This document shows, one piece after another, positions 1-6,883 of a DNA stretch of 12,170 nt; positions within the stretch are counted from its first letter, which is position 1, and every line of letters begins with the position of its first letter. The stretch comes from an uncultured Clostridia bacterium. GTDB lineage: Bacteria; Bacillota; Clostridia; Oscillospirales; Acutalibacteraceae. The notes under the pieces were generated by a model that was given only the letters and a program-made list of their open reading frames with translations, was not told the origin of the DNA and ran no database searches. The position numbers and the translations under genes were made by a program. The stretch lies in NCBI GenBank assembly GCA_945869905.1, contig CAMBQD010000011.1, positions 1 through 12,170 of the forward strand, given 5' to 3'.

Positions 1-333
1 ACATCGGAGGAGGGCGGCGCACCGGCTGAATATGAAACATATTCAAATCCCCATGAAATTACTACAACACCTGATTACAGTATTTCAGATGCAAAGCTTT
101 ACTTAAAGCAGACACTCAGTGATAACTGGGGTGATTTGGGCTATAGCAGTGACCCATCCAACAGTTCAATTTCTTATAATAACAGAATTGAAAATATCAA
201 CGGTGCCGATTGCTATATGTTTACCTGTGAGGGTAAGACATTTGCGGTTGCAGTTAAGCTTTCAGCCGCTTACTATTGTCATAACGGTGAATACACACCG
301 CTGAGCTTTAATAATACTGACATATTGTTTTAA
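1..333 (+). CDS. C-terminal part of an unrecognised, probably extracytoplasmic protein
   Basis: Frame 1 is open from the left edge to the TAA at 331-333, giving 110 residues; the true start lies outside the window. The visible part begins with a Glu/Gly/Pro/Thr-rich stretch of about 28 residues that looks like a flexible linker. A compact segment rich in Ser, Asn and Tyr follows. It has three cysteines, around residues 73, 78 and 94, and ends in a hydrophobic Phe. The low-complexity acidic/Pro/Thr linker before a Tyr/Asn-rich domain is typical of exported Gram-positive proteins, but no signal peptide or anchor is visible, so export is an inference. I do not recognise a family. A terminator begins 20 nt after the stop, so this is the last gene of its transcript. 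Internal ATG codons at 119 (another frame) and 136 are not needed as starts because the frame is open upstream. Confidence 0.65.
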   Translation, partial: TSEEGGAPAEYETYSNPHEITTTPDYSISDAKLYLKQTLSDNWGDLGYSSDPSNSSISYNNRIENINGADCYMFTCEGKTFAVAVKLSAAYYCHNGEYTPLSFNNTDILF

Positions 334-351
334 TTAACATAAATAATTAAT

Positions 352-385
352 AAAGCTTCTGCGATATCTTCGCAGAAGCTTTTTT
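352..385 (+). terminator. Rho-independent terminator of the left-edge gene
   Basis: An 11-bp perfect stem (AGCTTCTGCGA at 354-364 with TCGCAGAAGCT at 370-380) closes a 5-nt loop and is followed by a run of T to 385. It lies 20 nt after the stop at 333 and fits termination of the plus-strand gene. Confidence 0.9.
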
Positions 386-389
386 ATGC

Positions 390-424
390 AAAAAACAACC
401 TGAAGAAATACTTCAGGCTGTTTT
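390..424 (-). terminator. Rho-independent terminator of the minus-strand UPF0237-UPF0210 pair
   Basis: The inverted repeat CCTGAAG (399-405) / CTTCAGG (411-417) is extended, past one mismatch, by AAAACA (392-397) / TGTTTT (419-424). Read on the minus strand it ends in a T run (complement of 390-395). It starts 14 nt beyond the stop of the minus-strand gene. Together with the plus-strand hairpin at 352-385 it forms a convergent pair of terminators. Confidence 0.85.
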
Positions 425-437
425 CGTTATTATGCTA

Positions 438-1793
438 TTAGTTTTTAAGACTGTGGAGCGGCGCGGGAATTTTACCGCCGCGATTAATAAACTGTGCAGG
501 TGATTTTGTGTTCACCTTCATAACAGGTCCGCTTCCCAAAAGGCCGCCGAATTCCAGTTCATCACCGATGCTTTTACCAATTGCGGGAATAACTCTGACA
601 GCAGTTGTTTTGCCGTTAATCATACCTATTGCCGCTTCGTCTGCAATGATACCGCTTATAACCTCCGGCGTTGTATCACCGGGTATTACAATCATATCAA
701 GTCCCACGGAGCATACTGCAGTCATTGCCTCAAGCTTTTCTATTGTAAGGGAGCCTGACCTTGCGGCATCAATCATACCTGCGTCCTCAGATACAGGAAT
801 AAAAGCACCGGACAAGCCACCAACGCTTGATGATGCCATTACACCGCCCTTTTTAACTGCGTCATTGAGCATTGCAAGGCAAGCGGTTGTGCCTGCAGCA
901 CCGCACTGCTCAAGACCTATTTCTTCAAGAATATGTGCAACGGAGTCGCCAACTGCAGGGGTGGGGGCTAACGACAGGTCAACAATGCCAAAGGGCACTC
1001 CCAGTCTTCTTGACGCCTCAACACCTACAAGCTGTCCCATACGAGTAACCTTAAAGGCAGTTTTCTTAATAAGCTCCGCAACCTCATTGATAGAATATTC
1101 CGGGTGCTTTGATACTGCACTTCTTACAACGCCGGGTCCTGATACACCAACGTTTATTACGCAATCAGGCTCCGATCCTCCGTGTAATGAGCCTGCCATA
1201 ATCGGATTATCCTCAGGTGCATTGCAGAACACAACAAGCTTTCCTGCGGCAATACAGTCCCGCTCCTTTGTAAGCTCTGCCGCCTCTTTAACCTTTTGTC
1301 CCATTAGCTTTACGGCGTCAAGGTTAATTCCTGCCTTAGTTGAGCCGATATTAACTGATGAACAAATGTGCTCGGTCTGTGCCAATGCCTGAGGAATTGA
1401 ATTAATAAGCTCAAGGTCGCCTGCGGCAAAGCCCTTTTGCACCAAAGCGCTGAAGCCGCCGATGAAATTAACGCCTATTGTCTGCGCCGCCTTTTCTAAG
1501 GTGAGGGCATATTTTACAGGGTCGCCGCCACTGACACCGGCAAGTATTGCTATTGGTGTAACGCTGACGCGCTTGTTAATAATAGGAATACCGTATTCCT
1601 TTTCAATTTGCTCTCCTGTTTCAACAAGATTTTCTGCTTTTTTACAGATTTTATCGTAAATCTTTTGACAGGATTTATCTATGCTTGAGTCAGCACAATC
1701 CAAAAGCGAAATACCCATTGTAGTAGTTCTTATATCAAGGCATTCATCCTGAATCATTCTGATTGTTTCAAGAATATCATTAGTGTTAATCAA
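438..1793 (-). CDS. UPF0210 (DUF711) PFL-like family protein
   Basis: This 451-residue protein belongs to the UPF0210/DUF711 family, whose fold is related to pyruvate formate-lyase and whose biochemical role is not established. Recognisable stretches are [12 protein letters not shown] near residues 20-31, the VSVTPI segment near 76-81, [10 protein letters not shown] near 115-124, [15 protein letters not shown] near 191-205, the [16 protein letters not shown] region, and PGDTTPE with IADEAAIGM near the C-terminus. Length matches the family. The start is TTG at 1791-1793. It is chosen because AGGAGG (complement of 1801-1806) lies 7 nt upstream, while the next in-frame ATG is 12 codons further in and has no such site. 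The stop of the upstream ACT gene (TAG, 1806-1808) shares its last base with that Shine-Dalgarno, so the two genes are co-transcribed and probably translationally coupled. I see no glycyl-radical motif that would make it an active formate-lyase. Confidence 0.92.
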   Translation of the reverse strand: MINTNDILETIRMIQDECLDIRTTTMGISLLDCADSSIDKSCQKIYDKICKKAENLVETGEQIEKEYGIPIINKRVSVTPIAILAGVSGGDPVKYALTLEKAAQTIGVNFIGGFSALVQKGFAAGDLELINSIPQALAQTEHICSSVNIGSTKAGINLDAVKLMGQKVKEAAELTKERDCIAAGKLVVFCNAPEDNPIMAGSLHGGSEPDCVINVGVSGPGVVRSAVSKHPEYSINEVAELIKKTAFKVTRMGQLVGVEASRRLGVPFGIVDLSLAPTPAVGDSVAHILEEIGLEQCGAAGTTACLAMLNDAVKKGGVMASSSVGGLSGAFIPVSEDAGMIDAARSGSLTIEKLEAMTAVCSVGLDMIVIPGDTTPEVISGIIADEAAIGMINGKTTAVRVIPAIGKSIGDELEFGGLLGSGPVMKVNTKSPAQFINRGGKIPAPLHSLKN

Positions 1794-1805
1794 GGATTTA
1801 TCCTC

Positions 1806-2075
1806 CTATATTCTGTGCATTGAGTTAAATATTTCTTCGTGCATTGCGTGTATGGAAAGATTATTGTCCTCACCATATCTTGTAAGCTCGTCGGAAAAAT
1901 CGGTAAATTCAACGTTACTTGAGGAAATGTCTGCCATCATAATCATACAGAACATATCCTCCATAACTGTCTGAGATACCTCTGTAATATTGATATTGCT
2001 TTTGGCACATATTTCGGAAACCTTAGCAAGTATTCCCACTGTGTCCTTTCCCACAACTGTTATAACTGCTCTCAT
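1806..2075 (-). CDS. ACT-domain protein, UPF0237 family
   Basis: The protein has 89 residues and consists of a single ACT domain. MRAVITVVGKDTVGILAKVS forms the first strand-loop-helix, with the usual GKD-VGI ligand-loop signature. NINITEVSQT and the MFCMIMMAD strand follow. ACT domains commonly bind amino acids and act as allosteric sensors; the ligand here is not known. ATG at 2073-2075 is preceded by GGAGGT (complement of 2082-2087) at 6 nt. UPF0237 genes are characteristically followed by UPF0210 genes in Firmicutes, as here, which suggests that the ACT protein regulates or binds its PFL-like partner (inference). A near-consensus promoter lies directly upstream. Confidence 0.92.
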   Translation of the reverse strand: MRAVITVVGKDTVGILAKVSEICAKSNINITEVSQTVMEDMFCMIMMADISSSNVEFTDFSDELTRYGEDNNLSIHAMHEEIFNSMHRI

Positions 2076-2108
2076 TTTGTTACCTCCGTAATAACATAAG
2101 ATGTGAAG

Positions 2109-2137
2109 ATTATAACAGAGTATAAAACTTTTTTCAA
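2109..2137 (-). promoter_or_regulatory. Sigma-A type promoter of the ACT-UPF0210 pair
   Basis: On the minus strand TTGAAA (complement of 2132-2137) is separated by exactly 17 bp from TATAAT (complement of 2109-2114). Transcription would start near 2102, about 27 nt before the ATG at 2075, with the ribosome-binding site in between. This is a very good match to the housekeeping consensus. I found no equally good plus-strand promoter in 2088-2220 for the divergent operon, only AT-rich sequence with weak candidates. Confidence 0.8.
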
Positions 2138-2220
2138 TAAAGTACAGAAATATATTTAATTTTTTTTATTTGTGTGATAAAATAACAAAAACAATGCTTT
2201 ATTTACCGAAAGGGGAAACT

Positions 2221-3030
2221 GTGATTTATAACAATATAGCGGATATGCACACCCACAGTGTGCTTAGCTTTGACGGCAACGATACCTGTGATGAGCTTTG
2301 TGAAAGTGCAATAGAGAAGGGAGCAAAATTTCTTGCAATTACCGACCATTGCGACATTGACGGTATGGATTCTAAGGCGGAGGAATTTTGCAGGCAGCAA
2401 TTTAATCAAACCTATGAGACGGAAAAGAAATATGAGGGCAGGCTTAATGTTGTTAAAGGCTTGGAAATCGGTCAGGGAATTTACAGAAAGGAACTGACTG
2501 AAAAGGTGCTTGGTGAGCATAATTATGATTTTATATTAGGCTCCCTTCATAATCTTGAAAATATGGAGGATTTTTATTTCCTCGATTACAAAAGCTATGA
2601 TGTGTATGAGCTTTTAAATATGTATTTTGAAGGATTGCTGGAGCTGGCACAGTGGGGTGCCTTTGATTCCCTTGCCCATCTTACCTATCCTTTAAGATAC
2701 ATTGTTGCAAGGGAAAGAATAAATGTTGATATGACAAGGTATTCGGAAATTATTGACAGTATTTTTGAAGCTCTTGTTAAAAATAAAAAAGCCCTTGAAA
2801 TAAACACCTCCGGACTTTTTATGGCAATGCAGGATACTCTGCCAAATATCAGCTTTGTTAAAAGGTTTAAGGAGTTGGGCGGTGAATATATTACCGTCGG
2901 CTCTGACTCTCACTTTGCACAGAAGGTTTGTCAGGGCATTGACGAAGGATATAAAATTGCCTATGACTCCGGCTTCAGAAATATAACAGTATACAAAAAT
3001 CGTCAGCCTATGCTGATACCTATTGAGTGA
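2221..3030 (+). CDS. PHP-domain phosphoesterase, histidinol-phosphatase (HisK/HisJ) type
   Basis: This PHP-family metal-dependent phosphoesterase is most like histidinol-phosphatases that convert L-histidinol phosphate to histidinol. Numbered from the chosen start (269 residues), the metal-site motifs are DMHTHS (H10, H12), TDHCD (D42, H43), KGLEIG (E82), GSLHN (H110), DSLAHL (H153) and GSDSH (D229, H231); all expected ligands are present. The start chosen is GTG at 2221, because AAAGGGG ends 5 nt before it and the motif HTH then falls at the usual N-terminal position. An in-frame TTG at 2170 would add 17 residues but has no ribosome-binding site. It is the first gene of a tight run with an Lrp-type regulator and an aminotransferase. 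No other his genes are in the window, so the substrate is uncertain; other sugar or nucleotide phosphates are possible. Confidence 0.85.
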   Translation: MIYNNIADMHTHSVLSFDGNDTCDELCESAIEKGAKFLAITDHCDIDGMDSKAEEFCRQQFNQTYETEKKYEGRLNVVKGLEIGQGIYRKELTEKVLGEHNYDFILGSLHNLENMEDFYFLDYKSYDVYELLNMYFEGLLELAQWGAFDSLAHLTYPLRYIVARERINVDMTRYSEIIDSIFEALVKNKKALEINTSGLFMAMQDTLPNISFVKRFKELGGEYITVGSDSHFAQKVCQGIDEGYKIAYDSGFRNITVYKNRQPMLIPIE

Positions 3031-3039
3031 GGATGAATT

Positions 3040-3519
3040 ATGGATAAGCTATTAAAATTGATTGAAAAAAATCCAAGGCTTTCCGACAGGGAATTGGCGG
3101 TTATGCTTGGAGCAGAGGAAAAGGACATTAAGGATAAAATACGCACCTTAGAGGAAAGCGGAATTATTAAGGGATACCGTGCAGTAATAGATAAGGAAAA
3201 AACTCAGGAACAGACTGTTACTGCCCTTATTGAAATAAAGGTGCATCCAAAATTTGAGCACGGCTTTGACGAGGTTGCCTGTCAAATCTCAAATCTTGAC
3301 GAGGTTGAAAGCGTTTACCTGATGAGCGGTGGCTTTGACCTTGCCTGCCTTGTAACAGATAAATCATTTCAGGAGGTTGCAATGTTTGTGGCAAACAGAC
3401 TTGCACCAATGGACAGTGTTATGTCAACTGCAACTCATTTTATTTTGAAAAAATATAAGGAGCAAGGCGCAGTATTTACCGATACACCAAAGGACGATAG
3501 GGGGAATATTTCCCTTTGA
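3040..3519 (+). CDS. Lrp/AsnC-family transcriptional regulator
   Basis: The 159-residue protein has the Lrp/AsnC layout. An N-terminal helix-turn-helix spans about residues 5-45 (PRLSDRELAVMLG, then KIRTLEESGIIKGYRAVID). A RAM/ligand-binding domain covers about residues 55-145, with VTALIEIKVHP, VESVYLMSGGFDLACLV and MSTATHFILKKYKEQ. These regulators assemble as dimers/octamers and usually respond to amino acids. ATG at 3040 sits 9 nt after the previous stop, with GAGG just upstream. The stop (TGA, 3517-3519) overlaps the TTG start of the aminotransferase. The same regulator-aminotransferase order is known from Bacillus subtilis alaR-alaT (yugG-yugH), so control of the adjacent aminotransferase by alanine or a related amino acid is plausible, but that is inference. 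Confidence 0.92.
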   Translation: MDKLLKLIEKNPRLSDRELAVMLGAEEKDIKDKIRTLEESGIIKGYRAVIDKEKTQEQTVTALIEIKVHPKFEHGFDEVACQISNLDEVESVYLMSGGFDLACLVTDKSFQEVAMFVANRLAPMDSVMSTATHFILKKYKEQGAVFTDTPKDDRGNISL

Positions 3520-4709
3520 TTAACTATGATAAATTTATAAATCAGCGAATAACAGATATAAAGCCCAGCGGAATAAGAAGGTTTTTTTCAATAGCTGAGG
3601 AAATGGAAAATGTTATTTCTCTCGGCGTGGGCGAGCCTGATTTCCTTACCCCTTGGCATATAAGAAGAAAGGGTATTGAGGCTCTTGAAAAGGGTACTAC
3701 CCGCTATACCGCCAATGCAGGCTTGTTGGAGCTGAGAAATGAAATATCAAATTTTTATAAGAACAAATACAATGTAAGCTATAATCCAAAGGATGAAATA
3801 CTTGTTACCGTAGGCGGATCTGAGGGAATTGATATGTGTATACGCACACTTGTATGTGAGGGTGATGAGGTGCTTGTTGTTGAGCCCTCCTTTGTGTGCT
3901 ATAAGCCCATAGTTGAGATGTGCGGCGGTGTTGCGGTTTCCCTTGAAACAAAGTCGGAAAATAATTTCAGGCTTACTGCTGAGGAGCTTAAAAACGCAAT
4001 TACGGATAAAACAAAGCTTTTAGTATTGCCCTTTCCCAATAATCCCACCGGTGCAGTTATGCGCAAGGATGACCTTGTGGCAATCTCAAGGGTTATTAAG
4101 GAGCATAATATTTTTGTCCTTTCGGATGAGATTTACAGCGAGCTTACCTACGGCGACCAAAAGCATATTTCAATTGCGTCTGTTACAGGTATGAAGGAGC
4201 GCACGGTAGTTATTAACGGCTTTTCAAAAACATATTCAATGACAGGCTGGCGTTTGGGCTATGCTATGGGACCTGAGCCTGTTATCAGGCAAATGACAAA
4301 GCTGCATCAGTTTGCCATTATGTCCGCTCCCACCAATTCTCAGTACGCCGCTATTGACGCACTGAAAAATGGTGATGAGGATATTGAAAAAATGCTTTGT
4401 GACTACGATATGCGCAGAAGATTTACCGTTAACGCATTTCGTGAAATAGGTCTTGATTGCTTTGAGCCTGAGGGTGCATTTTATGTTTTTCCCTGTATCA
4501 AATCAACAGGTCTTTCATCTGAGGAATTTTGTGAAAAGCTGATTATGAGCAAAAGAGTTGCAGTTGTGCCAGGTAATGCCTTTGGCGATTGCGGTGAAGG
4601 GTATATACGTGTATCCTATTGCTATTCGATTGAAAATATTAAAAAAGCAGTTATGCTTATCGGAGAATTTGTTGAGGAGTTAAAAGCGGAGAATAACAAT
4701 GGAAATTAA
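3516..4709 (+). CDS. PLP-dependent class I/II aminotransferase (AlaT/PatA-like)
   Basis: The protein has 397 residues and fold-type I aminotransferase motifs: ISLGVGEPDF (34-43), NNPTGAV with N176, SDEIYSEL with D204 and Y207, the PLP lysine K238 in SKTYSMTGWRLGY, and the carboxylate-binding R365 in YIRVSY. The N-terminus (INQRITDIKPSGIRRFF) matches the family only if translation starts at TTG 3516, because the next in-frame Met is residue 30. AGGGGG at 3499-3504 lies 11 nt upstream and the TTG overlaps the TGA of the Lrp gene, so coupling is likely. The nearest familiar relatives are the alanine/aromatic aminotransferases encoded next to Lrp regulators. The exact amino donor cannot be told from the sequence. 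The end overlaps the ispE start by 11 nt. Confidence 0.9.
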   Translation: MINYDKFINQRITDIKPSGIRRFFSIAEEMENVISLGVGEPDFLTPWHIRRKGIEALEKGTTRYTANAGLLELRNEISNFYKNKYNVSYNPKDEILVTVGGSEGIDMCIRTLVCEGDEVLVVEPSFVCYKPIVEMCGGVAVSLETKSENNFRLTAEELKNAITDKTKLLVLPFPNNPTGAVMRKDDLVAISRVIKEHNIFVLSDEIYSELTYGDQKHISIASVTGMKERTVVINGFSKTYSMTGWRLGYAMGPEPVIRQMTKLHQFAIMSAPTNSQYAAIDALKNGDEDIEKMLCDYDMRRRFTVNAFREIGLDCFEPEGAFYVFPCIKSTGLSSEEFCEKLIMSKRVAVVPGNAFGDCGEGYIRVSYCYSIENIKKAVMLIGEFVEELKAENNNGN

Positions 4710-5571
4710 AGTAAACGCATATGCAAAAATAAATCTTATGCTTGATATAATTGCCCTAAGAACAGACGGCTACCACGATTTGTTTATGATTATGCAAAGC
4801 ATAGGCTTATATGACACCGTTACCGTTACAGAGAATAAATCAAGGAAAATCACAATTACCTGCAATATTGACGGCATTCCCCTTGATGAAAAAAATATTG
4901 CCTATAAAGCGGCAAAGGCCTTTTTCAAATCAACAAAAATCAAGAATAAAGGAATTAATATTGATATTGTTAAAAGAATTCCTCACGCCGCAGGTATGGC
5001 AGGGGGCAGTGCTGACGGAGCAGGTGTTTTAGTTGCTCTTAATGAGCTTACAGGCGCCGGTCTTACTGATGATGAGCTTTGTAAAATCGGCGTTAAAATC
5101 GGTGCCGACGTTCCTTTTTGTATTAAGGGCGGAACACTGCTGGCACAGGGAATAGGAGATGTGCTTAACAAGGTAAAGCCTCTCAGAAGGTGCTGTATTT
5201 TAATTGCTAAGCCTGACCACAGTGTTAACACAGGATATGCCTACAGTCAGTTTGACAAATTCGGCAAGGCACATACACCTGATAAATTAGGTATGCTTTG
5301 CGCCATGCAGGGCAGAGATTTATCTGATATTGCAATGCGAATGGAAAATGTATTTGAACAATTTATTGATGTGCCCAATAAGGTTGAGATTAAAAGTATT
5401 ATGCGCGACTGCGGCGCGCTGGGCGTTTGTATGAGCGGAAGCGGACCTACTGTTTTCGGAATATTTGATGACAGGGAAAAAGCAGACATAGCAGCAGGAA
5501 TGCTGTCTGATTATGCAAAGGATATTGCAGTAACAACACCTGTGTCAAAGGGATGTAAGATTGTGAAGTGA
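4699..5571 (+). CDS. ispE: 4-diphosphocytidyl-2-C-methyl-D-erythritol kinase
   Basis: IspE phosphorylates the 2-hydroxyl of CDP-methylerythritol with ATP in the non-mevalonate isoprenoid pathway in the cytoplasm. The 290-residue protein has the GHMP-kinase signatures: AYAKINLMLDI at the N-terminus with K10, RTDGYHDL (21-28), the glycine-rich ATP loop HAAGMAGGSADGAGVL (96-111), GADVPFC (135-141) with catalytic-type D137, and MSGSGPTVFGIF (245-256). Length is normal for the family. ATG at 4699 has GGAG at 4688-4691 and overlaps the aminotransferase end by 11 nt. Nothing else of the MEP pathway is in the window, so its place in this operon is by co-transcription rather than obvious function. Confidence 0.96.
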   Translation: MEIKVNAYAKINLMLDIIALRTDGYHDLFMIMQSIGLYDTVTVTENKSRKITITCNIDGIPLDEKNIAYKAAKAFFKSTKIKNKGINIDIVKRIPHAAGMAGGSADGAGVLVALNELTGAGLTDDELCKIGVKIGADVPFCIKGGTLLAQGIGDVLNKVKPLRRCCILIAKPDHSVNTGYAYSQFDKFGKAHTPDKLGMLCAMQGRDLSDIAMRMENVFEQFIDVPNKVEIKSIMRDCGALGVCMSGSGPTVFGIFDDREKADIAAGMLSDYAKDIAVTTPVSKGCKIVK

Positions 5572-5575
5572 TTTT

Positions 5576-6604
5576 ATGATATATAATTATAATAATGAAA
5601 AATTTATTAATCGGTTTAAGGATATTTTAACGGCGGAAAAGCCCTTAAAAATTCTCTTTGTTGCCGGTAGGGACTATGACAGATACGGTTACAGAAATGC
5701 TATTAACTCACTTAAAATTCCCTGCGTTTCGTTTACAGATTTTGAGCCGTGTCCTGAGGTGTCCTCTGTAAAATCCGGCGTTGAGATTTTTAAAAACGAG
5801 GGCTGTGATTTTATCGTTGCCGTCGGCGGCGGCAGCGCAATGGACGTGGCAAAGGCTATAAAGCTGTTTGCCGAGTCAAATGTAAAAATCCTTGCAGTGC
5901 CCACAACTGCAGGTACAGGGGCTGAGGTTACTCGTTTTGCAGTGCTTTATAACAACGGTGATAAGGAGTCTGTAAGGAGCTTTGATATAATCCCCGATTA
6001 TGCGATTTTTGATTACAGCACACTTGAGTCCTTACCTCACTATCAAAGGATTGTTACAGGCCTTGACGCCTTTTCCCACAGCATTGAGGCTTATTGGTCT
6101 GTTAATGCAACTGATGAAAGCAGAGAGTATTCAGCAGAGGCATTAAGGCTCTTCAATGACAATTTTGAAAGATATCTCAGTGACGATAAGTCCGCCTATG
6201 AGCCAATGATGAAATGCAGTGAGCTTGCAGGCAGGGCAATAAACATTGCACAGACAACTGCACCCCACGCAATGAGTTATAAGCTTCATAAGCTAAAGGG
6301 CTATTCACACGGTCAGGCTGTGGCACTTTGCCTTGCTTACATATGGCAGTATATGCTTGAAAACTGTGCCACTCCCGAGCTTGAAATACTCCTTGCAGAA
6401 ACGGAAATTATATCTGGATATACACCTGATTTGCTCCAAAGGCTCCTTAAGGATTTAGGACTGTGCAATGACTTAACCTTGTCCATAACAGAGCTTGATG
6501 AGTGTGTTCACGGTGTTAATGTTGACAGAATGGGCAATCATCCAATGAAATTTGATTATGACGATATAGAAAATATATACCGTTCATTTATTAAAATAGT
6601 TTAA
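5576..6604 (+). CDS. Short iron-containing (group III) alcohol dehydrogenase family protein
   Basis: The 342-residue Fe-ADH-fold protein has the NAD(P)-binding region VAVGGGSAMDVAKA (81-94), VPTTAGTGAEVT (108-119), and a full set of metal ligands: D164 and H168 in GLDAFSHSIEAY, H231 in PHAMSYKL, H245 in YSHGQAVAL. It should therefore be a metal-dependent NAD(P)H oxidoreductase acting on an aldehyde/alcohol pair. It is some 40 residues shorter than classical members such as FucO; it resembles the compact members annotated as phosphonoacetaldehyde reductase-like, but I cannot assign a substrate. ATG at 5576 starts 4 nt after the ispE stop with only a weak ribosome-binding site, which suggests coupling to ispE. 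A terminator follows 5 nt after the stop, so this is the last gene of the operon. Confidence 0.88.
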   Translation: MIYNYNNEKFINRFKDILTAEKPLKILFVAGRDYDRYGYRNAINSLKIPCVSFTDFEPCPEVSSVKSGVEIFKNEGCDFIVAVGGGSAMDVAKAIKLFAESNVKILAVPTTAGTGAEVTRFAVLYNNGDKESVRSFDIIPDYAIFDYSTLESLPHYQRIVTGLDAFSHSIEAYWSVNATDESREYSAEALRLFNDNFERYLSDDKSAYEPMMKCSELAGRAINIAQTTAPHAMSYKLHKLKGYSHGQAVALCLAYIWQYMLENCATPELEILLAETEIISGYTPDLLQRLLKDLGLCNDLTLSITELDECVHGVNVDRMGNHPMKFDYDDIENIYRSFIKIV

Positions 6605-6609
6605 TTTTT

Positions 6610-6640
6610 AACCGCTTGTGCATTTGTACAGGCGGTTTTT
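6610..6640 (+). terminator. Rho-independent terminator after the Fe-ADH gene
   Basis: AACCGC (6610-6615) pairs with GCGGTT (6632-6637). The stem is extended by a T-G wobble and TGT/ACA around an 8-nt loop, and is followed by T to 6640. It closes the plus-strand operon begun at about 2221. Confidence 0.88.
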
Positions 6641-6678
6641 ATAGCGTTAAAAAATTTTTTTGAAAAAAACACTAAAAA

Positions 6679-6695
6679 CCTATTGACAAAGTAGG
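6679..6695 (+). promoter_or_regulatory. 17-bp dyad operator, copy 1 (metY promoter)
   Basis: CCTATTGACAAAGTAGG is an imperfect dyad of the form CCTAyT-N5-ArTAGG, flanked by A and T that extend the symmetry. It overlaps the -35 hexamer. Near-identical copies lie at 6730-6746, 9229-9245 and 9264-9280. Size and symmetry suit a dimeric repressor of the Rrf2 type (CymR/IscR-like), given the sulfur and Fe-S genes it precedes; the regulator's identity is inference. Confidence 0.75.
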
Positions 6696-6711
6696 TGTTA
6701 TGTAGTATATT
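6683..6711 (+). promoter_or_regulatory. metY: Promoter of the leader peptide-metY-cysK operon
   Basis: TTGACA (6683-6688) and TATATT (6706-6711) are separated by 17 bp; the start of transcription would be near 6718. A/T-rich tracts lie just upstream (6650-6678), as in UP elements. The -35 box is embedded in the first 17-bp operator (6679-6695), so a protein bound there would exclude RNA polymerase. Confidence 0.85.
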
Positions 6712-6729
6712 GTAGTAAACCACAGGAAA

Positions 6730-6746
6730 CCTATTAACATAGTAGG
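6730..6746 (+). promoter_or_regulatory. 17-bp dyad operator, copy 2 (metY leader)
   Basis: CCTATTAACATAGTAGG differs from copy 1 at two positions and begins 51 bp after it. It would lie about 12-28 nt inside the transcript, between the transcription start and the leader ORF, where a bound protein could block promoter clearance. Confidence 0.72.
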
Positions 6747-6762
6747 TAATGGAGGACACACA

Positions 6763-6843
6763 ATGACAAAGCAACTTAACAAGCTGTTATACAGCAACTA
6801 TAAAAATCAGCGAATGTGCTTTCGATGTTGCAACAGTAAATAG
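6763..6843 (+). CDS. 26-residue Cys-codon leader peptide upstream of metY
   Basis: A short ORF from ATG 6763 to TAG 6841-6843 encodes 26 residues. It begins MTKQLNKLL and ends MCFRCCNSK, with three Cys codons (TGC 6817, TGT 6826, TGC 6829) among the last nine sense codons. GGAGG at 6751-6755, 7 nt before the ATG, is a strong ribosome-binding site, so translation is likely. It lies wholly in the transcribed leader of the metY-cysK operon and ends 40 nt before the metY start. A Cys-rich end in front of cysteine-synthesis genes is what a cysteine-sensing leader peptide would look like; the Cys codons also overlap a segment complementary to the metY ribosome-binding site. It could instead be a functional small protein. 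I do not recognise a named family. Confidence 0.72.
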   Translation: MTKQLNKLLYSNYKNQRMCFRCCNSK

Positions 6844-6873
6844 TTTTTAAAATAATTACACATATCGAAAGGA
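6819..6873 (+). promoter_or_regulatory. Possible translational attenuator: leader Cys codons pair with the metY ribosome-binding site
   Basis: CTTTCGAT (6819-6826), which is within the Cys-Phe-Arg-Cys codons of the leader ORF, is exactly complementary to ATCGAAAG (6864-6871). The pairing extends through a G-U and a U-A pair (6827-6828 with 6862-6863). The downstream arm contains most of the metY Shine-Dalgarno AAAGGA (6868-6873). Formation of the stem would hide that site. A ribosome stalled at the first Cys codon (6817-6819) would cover the upstream arm and release it. The pairing is seen; the switching is inference. Confidence 0.5.
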
Positions 6874-6883
6874 ATTAATTATT

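Noticed and set aside
508..1392. 294-codon plus-strand open frame opposite the UPF0210 gene
   Set aside because: It lies wholly antisense to a well-recognised gene, has a low-complexity Ser/Pro/Ile/Ala composition typical of a reverse-frame shadow, and has no ribosome-binding site or family resemblance.
2170..2220. TTG at 2170 as the start of the PHP phosphoesterase
   Set aside because: There is no ribosome-binding site before it and the 17 extra residues precede the conserved N-terminal HTH motif; GTG at 2221 has AAAGGGG at good spacing.
2088..2220. Forward promoter for the PHP-Lrp-aminotransferase operon
   Set aside because: The stretch is AT-rich and offers weak hexamer pairs (for example TTCAAT with TTAATT), but none close enough to consensus to annotate.
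6783..6795. GCTGT-TAT-ACAGC hairpin inside the leader ORF as a transcription terminator or riboswitch element
   Set aside because: The stem is only 5 bp with a 3-nt loop and no T run follows. It may affect leader folding, but does not by itself support a terminator, and no SAM riboswitch or T-box features are present in 6605-6883.
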